NCBI GenBank assembly: GCA_030549205.1
Contig: JAUKTV010000001.1
Coordinates: 930,001-994,000 of the forward strand
Origin: Apiosordaria backusii
Lineage: Eukaryota; Ascomycota; Sordariomycetes; Sordariales; Lasiosphaeriaceae
Reading direction: 5' to 3'
DNA: 64,000 bases
The position numbers and the translations under genes are program-made. Position 1 is the stretch's first letter. Every line of letters starts with the position of its first letter. The notes under the pieces were generated by a model that had not been told where the DNA came from, made no database searches, and was given only the letters and a program-made list of their open reading frames with translations. Shown here piece after piece: positions 1 to 11,398 of the stretch.

Positions 1-1442
1 GGTGCGTGGTATCGGGGAGCAAGCCATGGTCGCCGACGGGACGGAACCGTGCTTGCCGTGTCATCTCTGCATTCTGCAAACGAAGTGAAGTGTTTGCTGT
101 GCCATGCTGTGCTGCCCGCCGCTGCGTTCGTTGGTTTCCCCAGAAAATGCCAGCTGAAATGCCAAATTCCACAAGCGACATCATCGACCTCGACAGCTGT
201 CCAATCGCATCCCAAGCGCGCGTCTTTTTTCTGCCCTTTTGGAGGCTGTGGGAGTCCGAAATGGCCTCACTACCTTAGTGTAGGCTGATTTACCAGGTTA
301 CCTCAGCTTTTGAAGAAATTTGCTGTTCGTATAGTGTGCGGATAGACAGGTTGGATTGGATCCCAATAGTACGGCCAGCTCATTATAGGACCCGTCGGCC
401 ACGTCTTGCCAATGCATCATTGGACCCTGATCGAGTCAATCTGGCGTCGGAGGAGAGGGGAAGAGGACCCCCAAATATAAAGGAAGCCACGGCGGCAGCG
501 GACACCTGGCCGAGGAAGCGACAAGGGCAGTGCCACCGAACAAGTGAAAGCAAGGCACGAAGCGCCATTCTCGCTGCGGAGACCCTGTTATCCACCAGTT
601 TGAAAATGCAAGCATGAATTAGCACGAATTACCTGGACAGCAGGGGAATTCCATGATTATCATACACAGTACTAGTCCCATTCGAAGAGTAGAGAGTAGT
701 GAGAATATGCTTCGTATGTAGTAGCTAGGGTTGTAAGCAGGGCTCCAATGTGATGTGATGTGGTACCCGACCACTTCCACGCTTATCTCGTGAAAAATAG
801 CAATGTTGCTTCGAGTCTCAGATCTGGCAGCAAATGCCCAGAGAAAAGAACGGTCCTCTCAAAGATAGTCTCAAAATAAATCGGAGAATCTGACAGTCCC
901 GGCAGTCAGGGCGTCGCGAGGGTTCGCGCCGTCTCTCCATCTCGCCGCCGCCCTGACCAGGAGGCATAACGTCATAGTCCTCTTTTGGGCCACTGGGGTG
1001 TTTGCTGCCAACTTCTAAACCCACCAGGCGACGCGCGCTTCCCGATTCCCAATTTCGAATTCCACCCACCTCCATAACCACGCACACACCAAACACACAC
1101 AACGCACACACACACAACGATCCCCTTTCCATGGTTTTTGCAGGATCAATTTCCGTCTAACAATACTCGCCGCCCCGTTTCGCCCTCTGGCCCATCATCA
1201 CGTCACAGTGTTAGCGGCATTGCTTTCAGTTTAACAGTCTTCCATTTTCGTCTTGTGTGTTTGAACTACTAGCAGAGGAGAAGGCAGATCTCTCATCTCT
1301 TGCTCCTACTCTCGAACCTCTTGAGTTTACTGCAGCGGATGCATGCACGAGTGCCGATTCGAGCCTGCGCGGCCACCTACTATCGACGTCACTACTGGGA
1401 ATTTTAGCTCCCAGGGGAGACCGCATCAGCCTGAATGAGGGA
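1..1442. other. Upstream intergenic region and 5' leader of the histidine kinase gene
   Basis: No gene recognised. A CA-rich stretch lies near 1080-1120. A frame continuous with the downstream kinase stays open from a stop at 1212-1214 but contains no ATG before 1443, so 1215-1442 is most simply 5' leader. An upstream coding exon spliced into this frame is not excluded. Confidence 0.5.
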
Positions 1443-4400
1443 ATGCGAAGGAGAGGTCACAAAATACGGAAAGCCAGGGTAAAATCTGCCTTACGACGAA
1501 GCAAAAAAGCGGCTGAGCTGGAGACGACGAGGCCGAAACCGACGACGACGACCACGACGTCAGATACCAAGAGTACTGCCGCTAGTGTGAGGACTGCTGT
1601 GCCCAAGAGTAGTAGTGGTATTGCTGATTCCAGTGAAGTCAAAGACAGTAATGGTGGGGCAATATTGTCTGCGAGTCCGTCGCTGATTGCAACAACACAA
1701 CAACAAATGACGGGGAATCTGGGGAGCAGCAGAGGGTTCCAGCCATCTGCCACCCCTGATCCGCTTCCTCAGAACCCGGGAAAGAAGGCTTTGAAATTTG
1801 AGGAAAAATATGATGACGGATATCAGGAGGGAGTATCACCAACAAGTTACCCACGGGTGCGCGATAACGACACTACGCCAAGAAATGAGACTGGTCCTGC
1901 ACAGGGTGGTCAGGGTAGGGCAGGAAAGCTCAAGGACGCGGAACCGAGGGATCCTCAGCGGCAGTTGAACGAGTATCGGGAGAATCTGGCTCGACATATC
2001 GAAAAGAGAGAGGCCCCTTTAAGAGGTGAAACTATCGCCATGCCTGGGCCGGTGCGCGTGTCTCCTATTCAGGAGGAGGTCTCCCCTCCACAAGTGTTCC
2101 ATTCATCCGGTTCAGACGCCACCCTAACGTCATCAACCGAGTCTGGTAATACCGTTCGAGGAGGATATACACCTGGCCCAATAGCCGGGACACCTTCATA
2201 TCCGTTTCCTCGCATGGCCCCCCCAAGTATGATACCACCATCGATACACAGGCCCTTCACGACGCTTTCGCCAACCGTCCCTCCGAAGGGTCCCCAACAT
2301 GGCTTTGACATCTTTAAAGGACAGGACAGCCTTCTTTCGAACCCATCTACGCCAGCCTCGGCTACAACGTTTCTTCCTCCGGGGTATTCGCAGTCCGCGG
2401 GGGAGCAGTATGAGTTCCCCAGCCCTAACCTTTATGATCTAACATTGATGCTATCCGCCGAGCCCGGTCTGGATGCTTGGTGGAACACGGTTGTGCAAAT
2501 CATGGTGGATGTCTACAAGGCTGAAAGGGTGACACTGGCTATCCCGGCAGATTCGACCGATATTGAGAACGTTCCATGGGGTCAGAAGGCAACCTACAAT
2601 GCCCATCGAGAGGATGTTTTGAGCTTGGGTTATCTTGCAAAGGGTTCGAGTCTTATTCCTAGCAGCGTCGACGATCTTTCTGAAGGCATTTCTCATCCCC
2701 CGGAGTCGCCTACACAACAGCAACAACAGCCATCGGCCCGTCCAGGATTACAAAGCAGGCATTCTTACACTTCGTATGAGGATAGAAAGGAAGCACACGC
2801 TGTGGCCAACGAACGAACGCCACAAACTGCACGACGGCCGCATTTTCTCTCTCGGAGCAAAACAAGTCATGCGGCCCCAACGCTCGACGTTCATGATGAT
2901 GTGGATGGCCACAACACAACTGCTTTGAATCGACAAGCTCTGGAGGAGCACGACGCATTGGAGGAACAGCAGCAACAAGACATTCCGAGCTGGGAAGCGC
3001 CCATCACAGCTCCAAGAAAAGGGAATGGCAAGGTCTTGAATGTTCTACAGGCTCTTGATTATGAGGCCGACCCGTTGATCGACCACAATGGGGTGATGCG
3101 AGTGTTGGAGCGTGGTCGGGTGGTGGCTCTCACCAGGACCTACCCCTATCTTGCTCAAGGTTCGGCAGAGTATAAGGTGCCAGACGCCAAACCACCCACC
3201 CGACCAAAGTCGCCCGAGGGATCCCGCAAAACGGCCAGGAGACCTCGATCCGATTCTGCCTCCAAGCTCTCCTCGCTCCTCAGCAGCGCTACCACGTTCT
3301 CGCCAGCTACAAACAGGGCTTCAAAGGGCTTAGGACTGGAGAAAAAGTTGTCTGGCGCTGGGTCTCGGATGGATGACGACAAGCCAAAGCCACCCAACCC
3401 ACGCTACGAGGAATACGAGCAAACTCCGCCTTCGCCATGGTCACAGTCTCCGGCGCCCTCGCCTGCGGTGCGCAATGACCCGAACGAGAACCCATTTTTC
3501 ACCGACGCCATGGTTGACGAGGACTCTTTCAATCCTTCTTCTGCCCCTGTGGACTATACGGACATAAGACCACCCGAAGCCATTGGCATGGATAATTCCT
3601 GGACGGTGCTGCATATCCCCCTGACGCATGTGCTCCTATCCAAACCTAATCCGGCCTTCAAGCTTGATCCTTCTCTTATGGAGCAGAAGATATCCGCGCG
3701 GAACAGGTCCGGGGATACATCTGCTATTCCCAATTCTTCGCCAGAACGGCCGCCGAAGGAGAAGCATGCACCAATCGCCATCCTGTCAATATTGAGTCCC
3801 ATCATCCCATATCCTTCTAACATCCGCCATTCTCTTGATCACCTCGCCCCCCATCTCGCTACATCTTTCTCCTTATGTCGTCACTACACGAACCTCGAGA
3901 TTGAGCTGAATGGGCTGCAAAAGAGGAGGCCGCAAACAGCGGGCTTTGGCGCCCTTGGTCCAGATGGAAGGCCGCTTGCTGATCCGACTGCCCTGGCTTC
4001 ATTCGCATATGCCGAGGTTGCATCTCGAGGTTCCTTAGCAGGCAGCATAACCAGTCCGAGCGACTATTCCGGGCCTTCTCGTAGTACGGCTGGCTCGCCG
4101 ACAGGGACGCCTGGCTGGGAGCCCACGGCAATGGGGGTCCTGAGAGGTGGGCCTACCGCCAGCCCTGCACCGGTGAATGCAGACAGCTACTTTGGCTCAG
4201 TTCCAAAGATGGGAACAGTTACCGGAACACAGCGGTCGAGGCGGGATTCAAGAGAAGCCGAAAGAAGATCCTCGTCAAGACTCTCTGGGGGTAAGGCACA
4301 AGATTCCGCTTTGCTCAGCCCAGGGCAAACCGAGCTGCAAAATGCCGATGGCGTCCGTCGAAGCTCGGAAGAATCCAGGCGGCCCGCTGCCAAGGAGCTG

Positions 4401-7400
4401 AGGGATTCTCATTCCCCCAGTGATAAGATCAGTGGGGGGGACAAGAAGCAACAGCTACCTGGGACTCCGGGGTCGACTCATCGCCATACCCAGCTTCACT
4501 CGTATGGTGCCGATTTTGCGTCTACCTTTCAGTCTCTTCCTCCGAGTTCTACAATTGGCAGAGGCCCATCATCAGTACCAGCACCGTCGAGGAGCGGATC
4601 GCTGTCTCAGGGCGAGATGACACCGCCATCTGATAAGCTGAAAGGTCTCATCCTGGACTCGTTGCCGGCTCACGTCTTTGTCGCCCTCCCACAAACAGGT
4701 GAAATAGTATGGGTCAACAGCAGGTTCCTCTCGTATCGAGGCCAAACATCGGGGGATCTAGCAGCTGATCCATGGGGGAGCATACATCCCGACGACCGAG
4801 ACGAGTACCTCAGGTTCTGGAGCCAGTCAGTCAGGACAGGTGAGCAATTTTCGAGAACAGTGCGCATTCGACGTTTCGATGGGGCCTATCGGTGGTTCTA
4901 CGCCAGGGCTGTTGCTTCCAAGGACAAGAGAGGGGTCATCATGCAGTTTCTGGGCTCCTATATGGACATTCATGATCAGCACATTGCGGAACTTCGGGCT
5001 GCGCGACAGGAGGAAATTGAAGTCTCGGAAGCCAAGCACCGTCTACTCGCCAACTTGATTCCTCAGATCATCTTTACGGCCACCGAGGATGAAGGTATCA
5101 CATTTGCCAACGAACAATGGCTGTCGTACACTGGACAGACGTTTGAAGATGTCCTAGGTCTTGGCTTTATGGACTTTGTGCATCCCGACGACCTCGCAAA
5201 ATGCCAAATCCCCCCTGAAGGAACACCGAGCCCTCTGTTCAAAGGTGAGAACAAAGGTCACGGTCACTCTCTGTCGATCGACAGGATGTCTATCAAATCT
5301 GCAAAACCCTCGACCGTCGCTCCAGACAGCAACATTCGTGGCATACACCAGGCGCTGTCCCGGCACAACAGCTCGAGCAACGGTTCGGTTTATGAGCTTT
5401 CGACTGCCAACCTTACGGAGCTTGCTAGGAAAGGGGTCATTCGGGTTTCGACGGACAGCAGCGGGCGGCTCTCGTACACGACCGAGATACGGTTGCGCTC
5501 TAAGAGCGACGAGTACCGGTGGCATCTCGTTCGCTGTGTCGAGATCGATAACGTCGACTTCGGGAATGGTGTCAGTTCTTTCTTCGGGTCCGCGACGGAT
5601 ATCAACGATTTGAAACTGCTCGAGACAAAACTGAAGGAGGCTATGGACTCAAAGAGTCGCTTCCTTAGCAACATGTCTCACGAAATCAGGACACCTCTCA
5701 TTGGCATATCCGGCATGGTCAGCTTTTTGCAGGACACGACGCTCAACGAAGAACAGCGAGACTACACCAATACGATCCAGACCAGTGCCAACAGCTTGCT
5801 CATGATTATCAACGACATTCTTGACCTATCCAAGGTGGATGCGGGGATGATGAAGTTGAATTATGAGTGGTTCCACACCCGGTCGCTGATCGAGGATGTG
5901 AATGAGTTGGTGTCTACCATGGCTATTGCGAAGCGTCTGGAACTCAACTATGTTGTGGAAGAGGATGTTCCCGCATGGGTCAAGGGGGACAAGGTCAGGA
6001 TCCGCCAGGTCCTGCTCAACGTGATCGGCAACGCCATCAAGTTCACCAGCCATGGTGAAGTATTTAGCCGATGCAAAGTCATCGTCCCTGAAGGTTTGGA
6101 ACTTGAGGCAGATGAGATCATGTTGGAGTTTTCTGTGATTGACACGGGTAGGGGCTTCACTAAAGAGGAAGCTGAGCTGATCTTCAAGCCCTTCAGTCAA
6201 ATCGATGGGAGCAGCACCAGACAGCATGGTGGAAGTGGGCTTGGCTTGGTCATCTCGCGCCAGTTGGCCGAACTGCATGGCGGCACCATGAACGGAACTG
6301 CCGTGCCTGGCAAGGGGTCAACCTTTACCTTCACTGCGAGATTTGGGCTACCTACCGAGAACGACCATCCCGATGGCTCCGCGATTCCTCAACCGACACC
6401 AGGGCTGATGCGGGAGGTGAGTGTCGCCACGACAGAATCTGTCGTGCGGGAATCTTTCCAGCAGCTGCAGTCCATCAGCCCACAGACGGCAGACTCGGCA
6501 TATCGGTCTCCAACCATGACTTCTAGTGGTAGCTCGGAGCTCTCTGGAACCTCTGGCCGGACCCAAACCACTGAGCGGTCATCTCTGTCTTCTGTCAGCG
6601 GCCTGGCCCGTTTCAGTGAAGCTGCTCGAGCCAGCGGGCAGGACTTGTCACAAATGAAGCTGGAGATGCCGACTCACAGGATCTCTCCAGGAACCACACC
6701 GGTGCCCACGGACTCCAAACGGTCGAGCCTCGCCAACTACCGCCCGCCCTTGTACTCCATCCTGATCATCTGTCCACAAACACACAGTCGGGAGGCCACC
6801 ACCAAGCACATCGAGCAAACATTGCCAAAGGATGTTCCCCATCAAATCGCCGCTGTATCCTCAGTGGACGAGGCCCGTGCCCTGATTGGCGGTGACGAGT
6901 CGGTCAGCTTCACGCACATTGTCGTCAACCTTCCTACCCCTGAGGAGATCATCAGCCTGATGGACAAGATCATGGGCTCGAGCATGATTGGCAAGACCAG
7001 AATTCTCATCTTGTCGGATTCAGTCCAGCGACAGGCGGTCATCAAGCAGGTAGCGGGCACAAAGTATGACGACATGCTCTCCGACGGCAAGGTGACGTAT
7101 ATTTACAAGCCGGTCAAGCCATCGAGGTTTGCAGTGATTTTCGACCCGGCCAAGGAGCGCGATCTGAGTATTGATCGGAACCGCTCGACGGCGCAGCAGC
7201 TGGTGGACTCGCAGCGGCAGAGCTATATCGATATGGAGAAGCGGATGGGCAACAAGGGGTACAAAGTGTTGCTGGTGGAGGATAACCCGGTCAATCAAAA
7301 GGTGCTGCAGAAGTATCTGAAGAGGGTTGGGTTGGAGGTTGAGTTGGCGGCGGATGGGGTGGAGTGTACCGATATGGTGTTTGGAAGGGGAAGGGGGTAT

Positions 7401-7756
7401 TATTCGTTGATTTTGGTATGTTTCTTTTTTTCGCTTTTTCTTTTTGGGCATGGTAACTAACAAAAGAGCAGTGTGACCTCCACATGCCCAGAAAAGACGG
7501 CTATCAGGCCTGCAGAGAGATTAGAGCCTGGGAGTTGCAGAATTTACTGAAGGATGAAAAGAGCGGCAACAAAAACGCAAACATCAACCAAAACAACAAT
7601 CCAAACAACAAGAACAGAACATTGCCCATCATTGCGCTCAGCGCCAACGTCATGAGCGACGTGCAGGAAAAGTGCATCGAGGCGGGGTTCAACGACTATG
7701 TGACGAAGCCGGTGGATTTTATTGATTTGAGCCAGGCGCTGTCCAAGTTTTTCTGA
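1443..7756 (+). CDS. PAS-domain hybrid sensor histidine kinase, two exons
   Basis: Large hybrid histidine kinase, about 2085 aa from the first in-frame ATG. Exons are 1443-7415 and 7472-7756; the 56-bp intron starts gtatgt, has a ctaac branch site and ends cag, and it falls two residues before the receiver aspartate. In order: a long disordered Ser/Pro/Gln-rich N-terminus with a split GAF-like region (about residues 330-370 and 720-830), PAS 1 (1065-1180), PAS 2 (1197-1395), HisKA with the H-box SHEIRTPL (His1413), HATPase_c with N box near 1526 and G boxes DTGRGF and GGSGLGL (1565-1600), a degenerate receiver-like segment (1770-1900), and a canonical C-terminal receiver with phosphoacceptor Asp1993 and the conserved Lys in TKPVD. 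By family knowledge it autophosphorylates on His and passes phosphate to its receiver and then to an HPt protein. The signal is unknown, and no transmembrane segment is seen, so it is probably cytosolic. Confidence 0.93.
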
Positions 7757-9206
7757 GCAGGAGGAGGGATAGGAGGAGATTGTTGTGGTAGAGTGACATG
7801 GGGGAGGAGGATCAGACGGGGTGTAGTCGGTTGGAATTGTGTTGGGGATAGAAACATTTTTTATACCAGGCAATGAACGAACGGGAATAGGGGAGGGGAG
7901 GGGTCTTTGGAATCAAATGACTATGGTTTTTTGTTTGGTGTAGGCTATTGGAATTGGAATGGATTAGGCTAGGTGGATGGGCGGCTGGGGGCGGGGCGAT
8001 TGGTATAAAAACTTTTATTGTCAAGTCTTTTTTCTTTTTTTCTCTCTATCATTCATCAATGTCTCTTTTTTTTTTTCCTGAAACTGTTTACTTGCATGAT
8101 ATCCCCGTCGGCTCTTTTTGGTTGGGTTTTGTGGTCTCTTTCTTAGAACACACACTATTTCGGTTGGTTGGCTGTCCTGATGGGAAGAGGGAGGAATAGG
8201 CAGGGAGTGATGATGTTCTGTAAGGGGTGGTGGTTGTTACAAGTGGTTGTATAATTTTTTCTCACTCTTCTTCTTTTTGTTTTTGTTTTTATTTCGTCGT
8301 CTCCTCTCATCGTCATTACTTATGGTGGGTGGAAAATGTGGTTGGTTCATGAAACATGAAAATTAGCAAGCAAAGTAAGGTAAAGAAAGGGTAGCATTCA
8401 TAGGCGTTTTTTAAATATTGCTTTTAATAAAAAAAGGACATCAAAATACACTCTTCTCGAGTGCGATGTTGTGAGACTTGATAAGATGTGGGCTGGGAAG
8501 GGATGTGGGATGTTGGCCTGGGTTGTGTTTTGGTTTTAGTATGAAGAAAATAGTGTTTGGGTGGATTTTGGGTGAAGGTATGTTCAGTTAGGTCGAAGCT
8601 GGGATAAAAGGGGGTTACTGTCGGGGTGTGCTATATGGGATTGCGCCGTCAAGACTTTCTTGTCCTGTAGGAGTCCTTGTTTATAGACACCATCATGACG
8701 ATTGATGACTTGGGCGACTTTACTTTATATAACTTGATCCTAGCTACCCAGGTCGTGACGTACGACTGAGGTTATTTATCTCCTGTCTTGGTATTGTACA
8801 ACCAGCTGACGAGTTCTGTCTACAACATTAAGCGAAAAAGTCTCAATCAAGTTAAAGACTACCTTACCTTACCTACCATAGAGCCAGCTGTTGTACGGGT
8901 ATACCCACGCCAGCGTCAGATTCGCACCGGCAAATCGACCACCATCTGTCAACACCAAACCACGACGTTGGCATGGCTTGGAAGGAGATATGGGAATGAT
9001 GGCATGGCTGGAGCGTTGACTTATGGTTATGGAGGTGGCATTGGCATTGCCTGGTAATGGGAACATCGCATATAAAGGGGGCATGGATGGCAGCATCGGG
9101 GCGAAGCTGAAATATAAAGGGGGCATTGCAACACATATACACACATAAACATAGCTAGCCAGGCTCTCCCTCTTAGACAATTCATCATCATTGACCAACA
9201 CAGCAC
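7757..9206. other. Intergenic, kinase 3' flank
   Basis: T-rich and A-rich tracts (for example 8025-8085) and no plausible protein. The first few hundred bases are probably kinase 3'UTR. A 15-bp direct repeat ending in the next interval is listed separately. Confidence 0.5.
9070..9126 (+). promoter_or_regulatory. Two exact copies of a TATA-like 15-mer
   Basis: ATATAAAGGGGGCAT occurs at 9070-9084 and again at 9112-9126, 42 bp apart. Each copy contains TATAAA. The second lies about 80 bp before the ATG at 9207, which is a reasonable distance for a fungal TATA element. A promoter role is inferred only from position and motif. Confidence 0.3.
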
Positions 9207-9590
9207 ATGCAGTGCCATTGCCATCAAGCAACCCTACGCAAGAAGAGCACCGTGTTGACAGAATGTGGTCCAACATTTTCGGGAACCGCCCGCCCGCTCG
9301 CGCTGCTGTGGACCTTTCTATATGATGTCTTTCCTCACCCTTTCTCTTATATCCACCTCCTAGCACTTTCCCCCCTCAGTCGAGAAGAGGAATGGCGGAC
9401 GCTCCATAACCTTTCCTCGAGCATCTCCTCCGCTACAGACGTGTTCATGTGGGTTGAGCTGGCCATGGAGTTTATGCAAGCTGCAATCGTTGTCAAGACT
9501 AGAGCTGACTTCAGCAAATACGCACGAAACGTCGGTGGTCTGAAGAAGCTCATCGCGGATGCACGCCTGCCTCAGAGCGCGGGGACATAG
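9207..9590 (+). CDS. Possible small hypothetical protein (127 aa)
   Basis: ATG-initiated open frame of 127 codons with no family I recognise. The N-terminal half has hydrophobic patches around residues 30-55. The C-terminal half is amphipathic and reads more like protein, with many Ala/Val/Lys/Arg residues. The duplicated TATA-like 15-mer sits upstream, and the leader is rich in CA and CATCATC, as in fungal 5' leaders. No intron or homolog supports it, so it could be a chance frame in an otherwise empty interval. Confidence 0.25.
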   Translation: MQCHCHQATLRKKSTVLTECGPTFSGTARPLALLWTFLYDVFPHPFSYIHLLALSPLSREEEWRTLHNLSSSISSATDVFMWVELAMEFMQAAIVVKTRADFSKYARNVGGLKKLIADARLPQSAGT

Positions 9591-10654
9591 TCGAGAGGGG
9601 AGACCAAGCCCGTGAATCTACCTAGTTCACGGACCTGGAGCAGCGGTCACCTATCCTTGTCTAGACCCTTTCCTGTCTTGTTCTTATCTGACAATTCCCA
9701 GGACCTGTTCAAGTCTGCAAAATCTTATAGAGTCCTAACTTGGGCCCGTTTGATTTTAATTAGAGCTGTCTAAGTTGTAATTAGTTCTCTTTGCTAGAAA
9801 GATGGGTAAGAAAATGATTTGTGACCTTCTTGCTATCTTTCTACTTTTCCTGTAAAACAGAGACATACCTCCCAAAGGTTTACATTCACTGGGAACGAAC
9901 GCCCTTCCAACGTACCAAGAACACCCATCCACCCTACATTTGCTAAACAATATACAACCTCCCACAGGTGTGTCATGAAGATCAAGATATGCCAACTACA
10001 TGCCAGCCTCTCCATTTCATCATTATATCCCTCTTCACCATTTGAGGCTTCTACTTCTCGCTGGTAGTCAGTTCCTAATGGACCTCCCCTGAGCAGCACG
10101 CATGCCCGTATCTTGCGATGTGTTGAAGATACTCCCGCCTATAAGGCATTCAACAACAGCACAACTGCACCTCTTCGCCACTGTAAAATATCTATAGCAG
10201 GTATTGAACATATGTGTCACACATGTCATACACCATGACAGCCCACCTCCTCACGTTCTTGAAGGCATTTTACAACCATCCTTTCGGTTATTATCGTAAA
10301 AGCGATCCATTTTTCTTCAAGCTTTCAAAATCATTACACTATAAGTTTGCTTAGGACACATATTTCCTTTTTGACTGAGAGTTAGGGGAAGTAAGTGGCT
10401 GTGACGTCTACTACTCTACTTACTATGAGTCCAACATCGGGTTACATACCTACCTACCTACCTAAGCCTCAAGTTGTCTCAACAGTCAACAACACAAATG
10501 ATCTGAAATTCTAGCGCGGATGACTGCGTGCTCACCCATCCTTAACCTGTGACATCTTCTAAAATGCCCCGAGTTTGTATTCACCGTGTCGTCTCCTGGT
10601 TTCGCTTCTCGTCGTCTCTGATGTATCTTTCACGTCCACCTTCAACCCTTCGCT

Positions 10655-10946
10655 CTCGCTACCTTGCCCCAACCTTCATCTTTAGCCCACCAAGCGTGTG
10701 ACACTAACAGCCGGGGCCAGCCTCTACGTCCTTCGCCTTTCTCAAGTTGGTTACCTTAGCCAAGCGGACTTTTAGCTCTCCTCCCTAAAAGTTCCTCTTT
10801 GTAGAGAACTTCTGTTGTTTGTTCCGTGCTTCTTCTAGCGTGCCCTCGCTACCTTGTTTACCTCCCCCCCCCCCCCCCCCCCCCCGTCCCCGCCCCGGAT
10901 TATTCTCCAGCGGCTTCTCTTGCAGTAGCCTCCCCTCGCTACCTTG
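10655..10946. repeat. Three copies of CTCGCTACCTTG flanking a C22 tract
   Basis: CTCGCTACCTTG occurs exactly at 10655-10666, 10845-10856 and 10935-10946. The last two extend leftwards to CCCTCGCTACCTTG. A run of 22 cytosines (10864-10885) lies between copies two and three. The function is unknown. The exact repetition of a mixed-composition 12-mer in 300 bp is unlikely to be chance. Confidence 0.6.
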
Positions 10947-11182
10947 ACACCTTGACACTGCTATACAGCCTATAATGCACACACAGACGCCAACTAGTTC
11001 CGTCCAGGTAGGTAACATTGAGAGGGTTCATGTTCCACATGTTTGTCATTGCCGCTCGCTGCATAAACACCCACATACATACACTACCTACCTACTGCAG
11101 TCCATGTGGTGGTGGTTGGTGTAAGCGATGCCTTTGCCTTTGCCCTTGTCCTTGCTAGTAACTCATGTGATGCAATAATCAA

Positions 11183-11398
11183 CTCAGCTCAGCTCAGCTC
11201 AGTCAGCTCAGCTTACACAGTAAACTCAACCGCTGTTTTTAGCTTCTGTTGGTATGTATATGTGGGTGTTGTTAGTCGTCCCCGAAAATGTCCAGTCCCA
11301 ATCCGGCAATCCCCCAATCTATCTGACACACACACAGCGCGCCCCCCCTTTCTCACCCACTCACCCACCACCCACCACCCACCACCCACCACCACCAC
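11183..11398. repeat. Microsatellite pair: (AGCTC)n and (CCCA/CCA)n
   Basis: AGCTC pentanucleotide repeats run at 11183-11215, with one imperfect unit. A CCCA/CCA tract runs at about 11354-11398. Both are simple tandem repeats in noncoding sequence. Confidence 0.7.
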
